Assembly: GCA_020356065.1 (NCBI GenBank)
Contig: CP070632.1
Coordinates: 766,656-830,655, forward strand
Length of the DNA: 64,000 nucleotides
Direction: 5' to 3'
Source of the DNA: Nitrospiraceae bacterium
GTDB taxonomy: Bacteria > Nitrospirota > Thermodesulfovibrionia > UBA6902
Position numbers and translations under genes: made by a program. Shown here piece by piece: positions 43,751 to 54,871 of this stretch (its first letter is position 1; every line of letters starts with the position of its first letter). Below the pieces are notes generated by a model that worked only from the letters and a program-made list of their open reading frames with translations, had not been told where the DNA came from and made no database searches.

Positions 43751-43833
43751 TGTCATTCTGAATTTATTCCAGAATCTCATATTTTTAAATGCGTATCCCT
43801 GATTCAGATCCTTAAACAAGTTCAGGATGACAG
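43751..43833. repeat. GTCATTCTGAA-type extragenic inverted repeat
   Basis: TGTCATTCTGAA at the left end pairs with TTCAGGATGACA at the right (11 of 12). Internal segments TTCCAGAATCTC and GATTCAGATCC add to a hairpin of about 80 nt. This kind of element is widespread in intergenic DNA of environmental bacteria. It lies between two divergent genes. Confidence 0.65.
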
Positions 43834-43892
43834 CAGTGGTAGAACCATATTAATTGTCTTAATCATAACCATAGGGTAAAATTACGTACGTT

Positions 43893-44348
43893 ATGATTAT
43901 CTCTGTAATTGGCGCAGGATCCTGTGACGAACAGACATATAAAACAGCCGAAGATGTGGGGCGGATCGTTGCTCAGCGTGGAGCCATACTCATTACAGGC
44001 GGTCTTGGCGGTGTTATGGAGGCAGCTTCCAAAGGTGCTAACAGAGCAGGTGGCACAGTAATAGGGATACTCCCGGGGTTCAGCAATAAAGAAGCAAACA
44101 AATATGTAACTATTCCGGTAACTACAGGTCTCAGTCATGCCAGGAATGTTATTGTTGTAAGGTCAGCGGACGCGGTTATCGCTGTAGCCGGGGAATACGG
44201 GACTCTTTCTGAAATAGCCATTGCGTTAAAGCTGGGCAAACCTGTTGTTGGTATTAATTCTTGGGAGAATATCAGGGGAGCTGTGAAGGCGGACAATGCT
44301 GAAGATGCAGTGGCTAAGGCATTTGAACTGGCCGGAAAATCAGGGTAG
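43893..44348 (+). CDS. TIGR00725-family (LOG-like) nucleotide-binding protein
   Basis: A 151-residue Rossmann-like protein. ITGGLGGVMEAASKGA and AGEYGTLSEIAIALKLGKPVVGI match the TIGR00725 group, related to lysine decarboxylase-like cytokinin LOG proteins. The PGGxGT motif of true LOG is replaced by AGEYGT. The substrate is unknown. It stands alone and is convergent with hflC. Confidence 0.87.
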   Translation: MIISVIGAGSCDEQTYKTAEDVGRIVAQRGAILITGGLGGVMEAASKGANRAGGTVIGILPGFSNKEANKYVTIPVTTGLSHARNVIVVRSADAVIAVAGEYGTLSEIAIALKLGKPVVGINSWENIRGAVKADNAEDAVAKAFELAGKSG

Positions 44349-44370
44349 GGGCATGGTGCGCCATGCCCCT
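44347..44370. terminator. bidirectional hairpin between convergent genes
   Basis: A perfect 10-bp stem (AGGGGCATGG/CCATGCCCCT) with loop TGCG starts at the stop codon of the upstream gene and lies before the hflC stop. There is no T-tract, so it is a factor-dependent terminator, an RNA-stabilising hairpin or a REP-like unit. Confidence 0.6.
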
Positions 44371-44380
44371 GCCATTACAT

Positions 44381-45334
44381 CTATTTCCCAGACAGCTTTT
44401 GCAGGTACTGATAGAAATCACCGTCAGTAGAGAGTATCAGCCAGTCTTTTTCAGACATTGTTGTCTGATATGTCTCCATGGTTTTAATGAAATTGTAAAA
44501 CTCACGTGATTCAGGGCTCTGGTTATAGGCCTTTGCATATATTGCTGTTGCCTCTGCATCAGCCTTACCAATGATCTCCTGGGCTGTTTTATAAGCTTCA
44601 GACTGGATCTTCTTCAACTCCCTCTCCTTATCACCGAGAATCTTGGATGCTCCTCCCTGTCCTTCGGATCGGAATTTGTCCGCTATCCTCTTACGTTCAG
44701 TAATCATCCGTTCGTAAATTTTCTTCTGGACTTCCTCAACATAGTTGATTCTTTTCAGTCTCAGATCAAGCAGTTCGATACCCAGCTCAAGGGTGCGGGG
44801 GGCTGCGTTGGCAATGATCGATCTTGTGAGCCGTTCTCTCCCGAATTTAATATCCTGTAAGATAGTTGCGATCTCTCCCTCTACGAGCACATCGGGTAAA
44901 TTGGGAGTTCTGTTTGTAGAACGTACAATCTCAACAAGCAGGTGTTTGGCAATGGCGTTTCTTGTTTCACCGTCCAGAATATCATCAAGTCTGGACTGGG
45001 CGCCCCTTTCGTCCCTGACTCTCTGGAAAAAGAGAAGGGGGTCTTTTATATGCCATCTGGCATAGGTATCTACCCAGATAAACCTCTTATCTTTTGTGGG
45101 TACCTGGTTAGGAGCGCCGTCCCACTCCAGAAAACGCTTTTCAAAGAAATTTGCCTCCTGAATAATGGGAATTTTAAAATGAATCCCCGGGGAGGTTACG
45201 GGGTCCCCTACAGGTTTCCCAAACTGCGTTATGATGACCTGTTCGATTTCTCTGACAATATATGCGGATGAAACAGCAATGATAAGTATGAGCACAACAA
45301 CTCCGGCCAGGATAAATGATTTGGCTTTATTCAT
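44381..45334 (-). CDS. hflC: HflC, FtsH-modulating SPFH/band 7 protein
   Basis: Inner-membrane protein of 317 residues that forms the HflKC complex around the FtsH protease. One N-terminal helix (FILAGVVVLILIIAVSSAYIV), then a band 7 domain (VITQFGKPVGD, RFLEWDG) and a coiled-coil tail with KAYNQSPESREFY, a HflC hallmark. It overlaps hflK by 4 bp. Confidence 0.95.
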   Translation of the reverse strand: MNKAKSFILAGVVVLILIIAVSSAYIVREIEQVIITQFGKPVGDPVTSPGIHFKIPIIQEANFFEKRFLEWDGAPNQVPTKDKRFIWVDTYARWHIKDPLLFFQRVRDERGAQSRLDDILDGETRNAIAKHLLVEIVRSTNRTPNLPDVLVEGEIATILQDIKFGRERLTRSIIANAAPRTLELGIELLDLRLKRINYVEEVQKKIYERMITERKRIADKFRSEGQGGASKILGDKERELKKIQSEAYKTAQEIIGKADAEATAIYAKAYNQSPESREFYNFIKTMETYQTTMSEKDWLILSTDGDFYQYLQKLSGK

Positions 45335-46329
45335 TTGTCACCTCCCTTATCCAGCTGGAACAATGGCAGTATACCGGTCGCGTCCTCATCAGTAATAAGT
45401 TTTCTGCCGACTTTTTGAAGTACATCGTTCATTGTCTCAAGGTAGATACGCTGCCGGGTGACTGATTTGGCCTTTATGTATTCATTGTATACAGAACTGA
45501 ACTTCGATGCTTCACCCTGCGCACTGTTCACCCTTTCCAGTGCATATCCCTTTGCTTCTTCGATAGTTCTCTGTGCTTCACCACGGGCCTTGGGGATGAT
45601 TTTGTTATATTCTGATTTTGCCTGGTTAATCAGTTTTTCCTTTTCCTGCTCTGCTTCGTTCACCTCGTTAAATGCCGGCTGCACCGGTTTTGGAGCGTTA
45701 GCGTCCTGAAGAACGACCTGGTCAACCTTGATGCCAAGTTCATACTGGTCACACAACTCCTGGGTCTTCACACTGACAGCATCTGCCACCTCCTGCCGTC
45801 CGAATGTGATAACCTCATCCACAGTGCGGTCACCTACAATATTTCTCATGACAGCTTCATTGATGTCGCGGAATGTTTTTTCAGCGTTTCTCACTTTGAA
45901 CAGGAACTTGTAGGGATCGTTAATACGGTACTGCACAATCCATTCAACCTCAGCCGCGTTCAGGTCTCCTGTCAACATCAGTGATTCCTCCTGATATCCT
46001 GTGCCTGAATATCTGGACCTCACTCCGGGCTGAGTTGTCCGGAAACCGAATTCAAGTTTTAACTGTCTCTCTATAGGCACTTTATACACCTGCTCAATGC
46101 CAAAGGGAAGCTTGAAGTTCAGACCGGGATTTACCGTCCGGGTATACTTGCCGAACTGCAGGACTACACCGACCTCTTCCGGTTCAATCGTAAACCATGT
46201 AGACATGAACAGTCCCAGCACGAGAATTACAACTGCTGCAGCTGCAATGGCCTTGAAATTAATTTTCGGCGGTTTAAAATCCTTGAAATCCTTAAAGTCC
46301 TTAAAATCAAATGGTGGTTTCTGTTCCAT
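45331..46329 (-). CDS. hflK: HflK, FtsH-modulating SPFH/band 7 protein
   Basis: Partner of HflC, 332 residues. After a short cytoplasmic segment with four DFK units (FDFKDFKDFKDFKPPK) comes the membrane helix AIAAAAVVILVLGLFMSTWF, a band 7 domain (VVLQFGKYTRTVNPGLNF) and the HflK-type LQDANAPKPVQPAFNEVNEAEQ segment. The ATG at 46329 has GAGGAGG upstream; the frame open to 46377 is rejected. Confidence 0.94.
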   Translation of the reverse strand: MEQKPPFDFKDFKDFKDFKPPKINFKAIAAAAVVILVLGLFMSTWFTIEPEEVGVVLQFGKYTRTVNPGLNFKLPFGIEQVYKVPIERQLKLEFGFRTTQPGVRSRYSGTGYQEESLMLTGDLNAAEVEWIVQYRINDPYKFLFKVRNAEKTFRDINEAVMRNIVGDRTVDEVITFGRQEVADAVSVKTQELCDQYELGIKVDQVVLQDANAPKPVQPAFNEVNEAEQEKEKLINQAKSEYNKIIPKARGEAQRTIEEAKGYALERVNSAQGEASKFSSVYNEYIKAKSVTRQRIYLETMNDVLQKVGRKLITDEDATGILPLFQLDKGGDK

Positions 46330-46528
46330 GATTACATCCTCCTCTGATAGATAACAGACATAGTAATAGATAATCATGTAAATTACAACAGCTGCATCAA
46401 TTAACGTATTGACTTCATGTGTTTTAACAGTAAAGCAGGAACGTTATAAATGCTTTACTTCCTTGACTAAATTCTGTTATTTGCTTTAACGTGGATGGAC
46501 TTGCTTTGAGAGAGTATTGGAGGTGTAT

Positions 46529-47263
46529 ATGCCAAAGAAAAAAATGTACCTTTATGGGAAGAATTCTGTACTGGAGCGGTTAAAGTTCGACCCCGGAAGT
46601 ATAAGACAGATTTTTATACAGGACAATTTCAAGAGCACTGAAATTGTTAAGTTGATTACATCAGAAAAAATTCCGATAAAACGTGTCTCTGAGCGGGAAC
46701 TTGTGCGCATTAAACGTGCTGACCGATTACAGGGAATTGTAGCTGAAATTGGAACATTTACATACACACATTTTGATGATATTTTAAACAAAGGGATCGA
46801 ACAGGGGCTTACTTTTATATTTCTTGACGGGCTTAACGATCCACACAATTTGGGTTCCATTATGCGGACTGCAGCGTGCTTTGGTGGTTTCGCATTGATT
46901 ATTCCGGAGCATGGATCCTGTGATGTTAATGATACAGTTGTGCATGTGGCATCAGGAGGAGAAAATTTTGTCCCTGTATCCATGGTAACCAACTTGTCCG
47001 CCGCTTTATTGAAAGCGAAAAAGGCCGGTTACTGGGCAGTGGGTACGGTGGTAAGTGAAGGAGAAGATATTAACAGCACATCACTGCTATTTCCTATGTG
47101 TCTGGTAATGGGAACTGAAGGCAAGGGGATACGGTATGGTATTCAGAAGCATCTTGACCTGAAGATTACGTTACCCATGAAAGGCGCCCAGCTATCTCTT
47201 AATGTTGCTATTGCCTTTGCCATTTGTGCCCAGGAGATTACGCGGCAACACAGTACATCATGA
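46529..47263 (+). CDS. rlmB: RlmB-like 23S rRNA/tRNA 2'-O-ribose methyltransferase (SpoU family)
   Basis: A 244-residue SPOUT enzyme. The N-terminal substrate-binding domain begins YLYGKNSVLERLK. The knotted SAM domain has LDGLNDPHNLGSIMRTA (motif 1 with Asn and Arg), MGTEGKGI (motif 2) and LPMKGAQLSLNVAIAFAI (motif 3). The ATG at 46529 has GGAGG upstream. RlmB (G2251) is the closest name, but the target base is not certain. Confidence 0.88.
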   Translation: MPKKKMYLYGKNSVLERLKFDPGSIRQIFIQDNFKSTEIVKLITSEKIPIKRVSERELVRIKRADRLQGIVAEIGTFTYTHFDDILNKGIEQGLTFIFLDGLNDPHNLGSIMRTAACFGGFALIIPEHGSCDVNDTVVHVASGGENFVPVSMVTNLSAALLKAKKAGYWAVGTVVSEGEDINSTSLLFPMCLVMGTEGKGIRYGIQKHLDLKITLPMKGAQLSLNVAIAFAICAQEITRQHSTS

Positions 47264-47810
47264 TTCTGCTCTCATGTATTTCGGCACCTTAATATCATAT
47301 CGTATAGACCACATTGTTTATATGTGTTATTAAGAAAAGCAGACATATTGTAAAAAACGCATTGAATGCGTTGTACTGTATTTCATAATCCTTGCATTCA
47401 AACCACTGGGCAGACTTCATTATAAATAACCAGGAACAGAAGCTTTGCTGCTTACATATTTACCCTGAAACCGAATTCCCCATAAAATCTGCAGATCAAA
47501 TAATTGATTGTTGTAGGAATATTCATACAAGTACCTGGTAAAAAGTGAAATTCCTGAATCCTGTTCATTGAAATTAAATGCATTATAACAATAAGTTACG
47601 GCGATATTTAATGTAAGGCATGCAAATTGCTATCTTACAGAGTCAAAGATTGGAACTCGTGCGTGACCTTTTAAAAGGTCATAATCATAAAAAATTTTAT
47701 GATATTGGAAGATACAGGTATAAAGCAGCTTTTTAACGTCAAAGTAGTATTTAGTAATAATCATTCTATATTGATTTTTATACTTACTCACCATTATCAC
47801 GAGGAGAGGT
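47264..47810. other. intergenic region upstream of the fibronectin-like lipoprotein
   Basis: A long AT-rich gap (547 bp). It contains a 17-bp palindrome AACGCATTGAATGCGTT (47356-47372) and a sigma-54-like promoter (47616-47630). A minus-strand frame overlapping 47630-47875 is judged spurious. Confidence 0.6.
47616..47630 (+). promoter_or_regulatory. sigma-54-like promoter (AGGCATGCAAATTGC)
   Basis: GG at -24 and GC at -12 have the exact spacing, with TTGCT at -12 and one mismatch at the first base of the -24 element. Transcription would begin near 47642, about 170 bp before the lipoprotein gene. Confidence 0.5.
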
Positions 47811-48257
47811 ATGTTTAAGCATTTATTCACTACAGGCGCACGATTCAAATACGTTATCAAATCAGTGATGATCATCTATTTATTGGTTCTTTCAGGATGT
47901 GGAGAAATGACTATGCCCGTAAATGTTGAGATCATAACCGGAAGCAACGACGAAGGTTATGAAGAACCTGGAGATAACAGCAATAATGCAGAATCACTGG
48001 TAAACTCTATTACTCTTCGTTGGATTGCTCCGGAGGTTGACGCACAAGGGGTACCGCTTGACGATCTCGGTGGATACATAATTTACTATGTAAAAGACGA
48101 TGATTTGAACACCCAGATAATTTCCATGGATGTAGGTAATGTAACGTCTGCGAAGATCGAATTACCATCTCCGGGAATTTGGTGTTTTGAAGTTACGGCT
48201 TACAAGGACTCAGGTTTAGAGAGTGATTTTTCAAACCAGGCATGCACAGAAATTTAA
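47811..48257 (+). CDS. lipoprotein with a fibronectin type III-like domain (paralogue 1)
   Basis: A 148-residue lipoprotein (lipobox VLSGCG). After an Asn/Glu-rich linker comes a single FN3-like domain: SITLRWIAPEVDAQG, DDLGGYIIYYVKDD, GNVTSAKIELPSPGIWCFEVTAYKDSG. Two Cys in the domain (WCF and the final C) could form a disulfide. GAGGAGAGG precedes the ATG. It is clearly paralogous to 57695-58162. Its sigma-54-like promoter and surface location suggest a regulated envelope or matrix role. It ends 4 bp into the convergent htpG gene. Confidence 0.82.
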   Translation: MFKHLFTTGARFKYVIKSVMIIYLLVLSGCGEMTMPVNVEIITGSNDEGYEEPGDNSNNAESLVNSITLRWIAPEVDAQGVPLDDLGGYIIYYVKDDDLNTQIISMDVGNVTSAKIELPSPGIWCFEVTAYKDSGLESDFSNQACTEI

Positions 48258-50167
48258 CTGACTGATTTTTCCGCATCCTTAACCATGAGCCTGGTCACTG
48301 CGCTGGCAAAAGCTGCCGGATCTTTAGGCTTGGATCCTTCAAGCAACAGTGCCTGATCATAAAGTAATGTGATGTATTCATCAAGGACTGCGCTTTTCTG
48401 TTCTTTTTCGAACATTCTGTTCATGGCTGTAAAAATCGGATGCGTGGGATTTATCTCCAGTATACGTTTTGTCTCCGGAATATTCTGACCCATTGCCTTG
48501 AACAGTTTCTCCATTTGAGGATCAAGGTCTCCTTCATCACCTACCAGGCAGCAGGCTGTTTCCTTCAGTCTTCCCGAAAGTCTCACATCTTTCACCTCAT
48601 TTTTCAGCCGGTCTTTTATCATCTCTATAAGGGCCTTATATTTTTTCTCTGCCTTCTTTTTTTCTGCATCTTTTTCCTTGTCGAGGGATATGTCTCCTTT
48701 TATGACCGACTTGAATTTCTTGCCCCTGTATTCCAGTCCTCCAACTACAAAGTCATCAACTTCGTCAAGCATAATGAGGACTTCGTAGCCCTTTTCCTTA
48801 AACGCTTCGATGTATGGTGATTTCCTCACTTCCTCAAACGAGGTACCGGTAATATAGTAAATATCCTCCTGGTCTTTCTTCATTGCATCAACATATTCCT
48901 GAAGTGATGTAAAGGAATCTTCAGGTTTACCGGTGGATTGAAAGAGCAGCAGGTCAGCGATAGCTTCCTTTCTTGAAAAATCGAAATGGACACCTTCCTT
49001 CAACACTCGTCCGAACTCTTTATAGAATGTCAGGTATTTTTCGAATTCATTCTTCTTCATATCTGACAGCATATCAAGTACTTTCTTGGTGATATTTTTA
49101 TTTATTATCTCGACCTGTCTGTTTGACTGCAGGATTTCCCTTGAGACATTTAAAGGGAGGTCCGAAGAATCAACAACACCCTTGATAAATCTGAGATACC
49201 TCGGAATTAACTGTTCACAGTGGTCCATTATCTGGACTCTTTTTACATACAGGGTGGGTCCCATCTTGTAGTCTTTATAATATATATCGACGGGCATTCG
49301 GGACGGGATGTACAGGAGTGCAGTAAACTCTGAAGTTCCCTCAGCCCTGAAATGAATCACCTTTGCAGGGTCAGTGAAATCATGGGAAATATGCTTGTAA
49401 AACTCATTGTACTCTTCATCCTTTATCCCGGATTTGTCTTTCAGCCAGATTGCTTTCTGTGAATTCAGAATCTCTTCTTCCCTGATTTTTACCTTTTCCC
49501 CTTTTTGAAGCTTGCTGTCCTTTTCTCTCTCCACATCCATTGCTACAGGGTGCTCAATATAATCAGAATATCTCTTTACAACACTGCGAATTTCCCACTC
49601 CTCCAGGTACTTCTTTTCATCTTTCTTTAAATGGAGAATGACGTCAGTTCCCTTTTTCTCCTTTTCGACATCTTCAACAGTATAAAAGCCGTCAGCGGAT
49701 GATTCCCATTTGACGCCGGCTTGACCTTTCATTCCGGCTTTTCGAGAAAGTACCGTTACACGGTCAGCTACCATAAATGATGAATAGAATCCTACGCCAA
49801 ACTGGCCTATTAATTCAGGATTGTCTTTGACTTCTTTGCTTTGCAGGGCTTCCATGAATTCTTTGGTTCCTGATCTGGCAATCGTACCCAACGCCTCAAT
49901 GATCTCATCTTTTGTCATGCCAAGCCCATTATCACTCACAGATAATGTGCCGGCATTTTTATCAGGTGTAATTTTAATTTTCCAGTCCCCGTCACCTTCC
50001 ATAATATTATTGTTGGTGAGTGATTCATAACGTGCCCTGTCAATAGCATCTGAGGCATTAGATATTAATTCCCGAAGAAATATCTCTTTATGTGAATAAA
50101 GAGAGTGGATCATTAAATCAAGGAGTTGTTTAACTTCTGTTTTAAATTCCAGATTTGTAGTTGTCAT
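48254..50167 (-). CDS. htpG: molecular chaperone HtpG (Hsp90)
   Basis: ATP-dependent Hsp90 chaperone of 637 residues. The N-terminal ATPase has LRELISNASDAIDRARYES, SVSDNGLGMTKDEI and GQFGVGFYSSFMVAD. The middle domain contains LYVKRVQIMDHCEQLIPRYLRFIKGVVDS and LPLNVSREILQ. The C-terminal dimerisation region is complete. A sigma-70-type promoter lies 44-73 bp upstream. Confidence 0.97.
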   Translation of the reverse strand: MTTTNLEFKTEVKQLLDLMIHSLYSHKEIFLRELISNASDAIDRARYESLTNNNIMEGDGDWKIKITPDKNAGTLSVSDNGLGMTKDEIIEALGTIARSGTKEFMEALQSKEVKDNPELIGQFGVGFYSSFMVADRVTVLSRKAGMKGQAGVKWESSADGFYTVEDVEKEKKGTDVILHLKKDEKKYLEEWEIRSVVKRYSDYIEHPVAMDVEREKDSKLQKGEKVKIREEEILNSQKAIWLKDKSGIKDEEYNEFYKHISHDFTDPAKVIHFRAEGTSEFTALLYIPSRMPVDIYYKDYKMGPTLYVKRVQIMDHCEQLIPRYLRFIKGVVDSSDLPLNVSREILQSNRQVEIINKNITKKVLDMLSDMKKNEFEKYLTFYKEFGRVLKEGVHFDFSRKEAIADLLLFQSTGKPEDSFTSLQEYVDAMKKDQEDIYYITGTSFEEVRKSPYIEAFKEKGYEVLIMLDEVDDFVVGGLEYRGKKFKSVIKGDISLDKEKDAEKKKAEKKYKALIEMIKDRLKNEVKDVRLSGRLKETACCLVGDEGDLDPQMEKLFKAMGQNIPETKRILEINPTHPIFTAMNRMFEKEQKSAVLDEYITLLYDQALLLEGSKPKDPAAFASAVTRLMVKDAEKSVS

Positions 50168-50481
50168 ACTGAGTTACCTCGCTTTGTAAAATTCAATAGA
50201 TAGAATAACTTGTATACAAAAAATATGTAGCAAATGTCAATTGACGGGTACTAAAATAAAGTATCAGCAGTGAGGGATCGGCAAGTCGGGGCAATTAGCA
50301 TCATTAGCACATACCTGTATCACCCTGTCTACACTTCTGAATTAAGTGTGCAACAGGGGAAGAGCTTTGTTCCTGTTACTTTTCTGCTAAGTGATAATGT
50401 ATAAACTTGCGATAAGTAATTATCAATAAATTCAATATCATGAAGTTGGATCTCATTTAATGCACTGGTATCAGGAATGGT
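50168..50481. other. intergenic region upstream of htpG
   Basis: Contains the htpG promoter (50211-50240) and otherwise AT-rich DNA. No repeat or gene is evident up to the possible small ORF at 50482. Confidence 0.6.
50211..50240 (-). promoter_or_regulatory. sigma-70-type promoter of htpG
   Basis: On the minus strand TTGACA (50240-50235) and TATACA (50216-50211) are separated by 18 bp. No CIRCE or sigma-32-like element is obvious beside it. Confidence 0.5.
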
Positions 50482-50649
50482 ATGAAAATTGCTGTTTGTA
50501 TATTAGAAACAATGGTTACTCTAAGCAGTTGTGAAATACTTGACGAACTCAAGAAACTAGGAATAAAGACACCTACTGAGCTGATTGAGTTTTTGGAAGA
50601 ATATGCAGATTACTACACGCATACCAATATTCAGTTTGACAAAAGCTGA
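50482..50649 (+). CDS. possible small gene, 55 residues
   Basis: An ATG frame preceded by AGGAA (4 nt spacing) encodes a helical, acidic peptide with SCEILDELKKLGIKTPTELIEFLEEYADYY. The composition looks protein-like and has no low-complexity bias. No family is recognised. It may be a genuine small protein or a fragment of a larger lost gene. Confidence 0.4.
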   Translation: MKIAVCILETMVTLSSCEILDELKKLGIKTPTELIEFLEEYADYYTHTNIQFDKS

Positions 50650-50754
50650 GATACCACCCTTTATTGTCATTTTGACATTTCTCTGTTTAGATCTAACAGA
50701 GTCTGTCCATAAACTACTATTTCAGATGTATATCATGCCTGAGGTCTTTAATCG

Positions 50755-50820
50755 GGCATCTTGGAGCGAGTCTCCGCGCAAGTCGCTCTCACCCTCTCAA
50801 CTGAGTACGGGAATGACGGC
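50755..50820 (+). repeat. dispersed repeat, copy C (diverged, partial)
   Basis: GAGCGAGTCTCCGCGCAAGTCGCTCTCACC and GAGTACGGGAATGACGG align with the central and right part of copy A, with an internal deletion. It lies just downstream of the TPR lipoprotein gene on the opposite strand. Confidence 0.5.
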
Positions 50821-50846
50821 CCGATGTTTAAGTTTCTATATAGATA

Positions 50847-51416
50847 CTAATTAATTTGCCCCAACATTCTTTTGGCTTCTATTCCTACCGGGGTGTCAGG
50901 ACCAAGCTCTATTGCTTTGCTTAACGCCGTTTTTGCTTCTGTGTTTTTCCCTGCTGATGAAAGCACAAATCCAAGGCTGATCCATATCCTCTGATATGAT
51001 GGCATTATTTCTGACCCTTTTCGAAGGGTTTTAATTGCCTTGTCCGGCTGTTTCAGATATTGATAGGCAAGTCCCAGGTCATTGTAGGTATCGACATCAT
51101 TGGGATCGAGTGAAAGTACTTTATTATAAATGTCTACAGCTTCAACGTATCTGCCGCCCTCAAAATACCTGTCTCCCAGCTGAGCAAGGGCTTTGGGATT
51201 ATCTGCATCTGCTCCCAATTCATCTTCGGGTGAAATTTTGCCATAATTCTGATCCATTAATGGTCCGGATGTAAGCGGCTTTTTGGTCTGTTCTGCAGAT
51301 CGAGGGCTTTCCGACCTGCTGCATGATAGCGGTACGGAAGAGAATGATACCACACATAGAATGACCAGTACAAAAGCAGTCATATTTTTGAAATGACTAT
51401 GAGATACAGAATTCAT
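50847..51416 (-). CDS. TPR-containing lipoprotein
   Basis: A 189-residue exported protein with a hydrophobic N terminus and a likely lipobox (VPLSC). Three TPR-like repeats follow (ALAQLGDRYFEGGRYVEAVDIYNKVL, DTYNDLGLAYQYLKQPDKAIKTL, RIWISLGFVLSSAGKNTEAKTAL). TPRs mediate protein contacts, so a scaffold role in the envelope is likely but unspecified. It stands alone between a dispersed repeat and ligA. Confidence 0.8.
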   Translation of the reverse strand: MNSVSHSHFKNMTAFVLVILCVVSFSSVPLSCSRSESPRSAEQTKKPLTSGPLMDQNYGKISPEDELGADADNPKALAQLGDRYFEGGRYVEAVDIYNKVLSLDPNDVDTYNDLGLAYQYLKQPDKAIKTLRKGSEIMPSYQRIWISLGFVLSSAGKNTEAKTALSKAIELGPDTPVGIEAKRMLGQIN

Positions 51417-51482
51417 TTTTTAAAGATACTATGTTATGACGAGAAAGTCAAAGCCAAGTGAAAAATTCAGTTCTGGTGACAT

Positions 51483-53991
<2,509 letters not shown>

Positions 53992-54449
53992 GAGAAGATC
54001 TGAAAATCACAGCAACAGCCATACTGTTAACTGGTACTTTAAGGTCTCATCCACATTATTCATGAATTTTATAAAGCAAAGCAGGTATACCGTAAAAAAA
54101 GAATTTGATGCATAATGATGTAATCATGGGACCTAATCTCAAATTTTGTTTATATATGTTCCGTCTATATTCCGTTTTATTCGGTTGCACAGGTATGGCC
54201 GCTCCCAATTCGTTTCTCCGGCATACCTGTTTAATTCATGAATTATCCGGTTGTACTGCATGATTGTAACATTTAGTAAAAAAAACATGAATGTTATTAT
54301 CTTAAGGGTACAAATAATGAATGTAATTGTATTACTGTTTACTTTTTATGAACATTGGTTTGCTTTTTAGGGACCACTTTCTTAAAATAATAAGAAATAC
54401 TTATCACAAAAAATATTATTTTTGATAAATTTCAAGGAGGTTTTATTTA
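53992..54449. other. intergenic region upstream of the HesB-like gene
   Basis: This 458 bp AT-rich region has an inverted repeat ACAGGTATG (54189-54197) and CATACCTGT (54222-54230), with further GCCG/CGG pairing inside. It could form an RNA hairpin or mark an operator. No gene is evident. Confidence 0.5.
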
Positions 54450-54779
54450 ATGGTAACAGTTTCAGATGCAGCAGCCGAAAAAAGCAAGGAAATATTAACT
54501 GCTGAAGGCAAGGCTGAATGGGGATTGAGGTTTTTCACAGCAGGCAGCAGTTGTTGTGGTCCATCATACGGGATTGATATTGTTGAAAATCCTGATGATG
54601 GAGACCAGGTCATTGATAAAAACGGAGCAAAGTTTTTTATCGATAAATCCACATCGGAGTCCATGAAGGGCATGGAAATTCACTTTGTTGACGATGGAGA
54701 TAGACAGGGATTTGTGCTTACCGGTGGTGAAGCCCCGTCATGCGGCCCTAATTCCGGCTGTGGTTCTTCCTGCGGATAA
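54450..54779 (+). CDS. IscA/HesB-like protein with Cys-rich C-terminal tail
   Basis: A 109-residue HesB/IscA-family protein. The Cys region is FTAGSSCCGPSYGIDIVENP, in place of the GGCSG loop of IscA, and the tail reads PSCGPNSGCGSSCG. The related HesB-like proteins of deltaproteobacteria sometimes have selenocysteine in this loop; here both positions are Cys. An Fe-S carrier or metal-binding role is inferred. GGAGG precedes the ATG. A CTGCGGA/TCCGCAG hairpin overlaps the stop codon. Confidence 0.8.
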   Translation: MVTVSDAAAEKSKEILTAEGKAEWGLRFFTAGSSCCGPSYGIDIVENPDDGDQVIDKNGAKFFIDKSTSESMKGMEIHFVDDGDRQGFVLTGGEAPSCGPNSGCGSSCG

Positions 54780-54825
54780 TCCGCAGAAACAGGTGTGAAA
54801 TGAAAAAAGGGTGATCATGCAGATA

Positions 54826-54846
54826 TATCGAAGTTGAACTTCGATA
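54826..54846. repeat. 21-bp perfect palindrome
   Basis: TATCGAAGTT-G-AACTTCGATA lies between the convergent HesB-like and FmdB-type genes. It could terminate transcription without a T-tract, act as a protein site, or be a recombination remnant. Confidence 0.6.
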
Positions 54847-54871
54847 GTCAGCTGGCAGGTTGCCATGTGCC

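Noticed and set aside
47630-47875. minus-strand 81-codon frame
   Set aside because: It is antisense to the lipoprotein start and promoter region and is explained by AT-rich composition.
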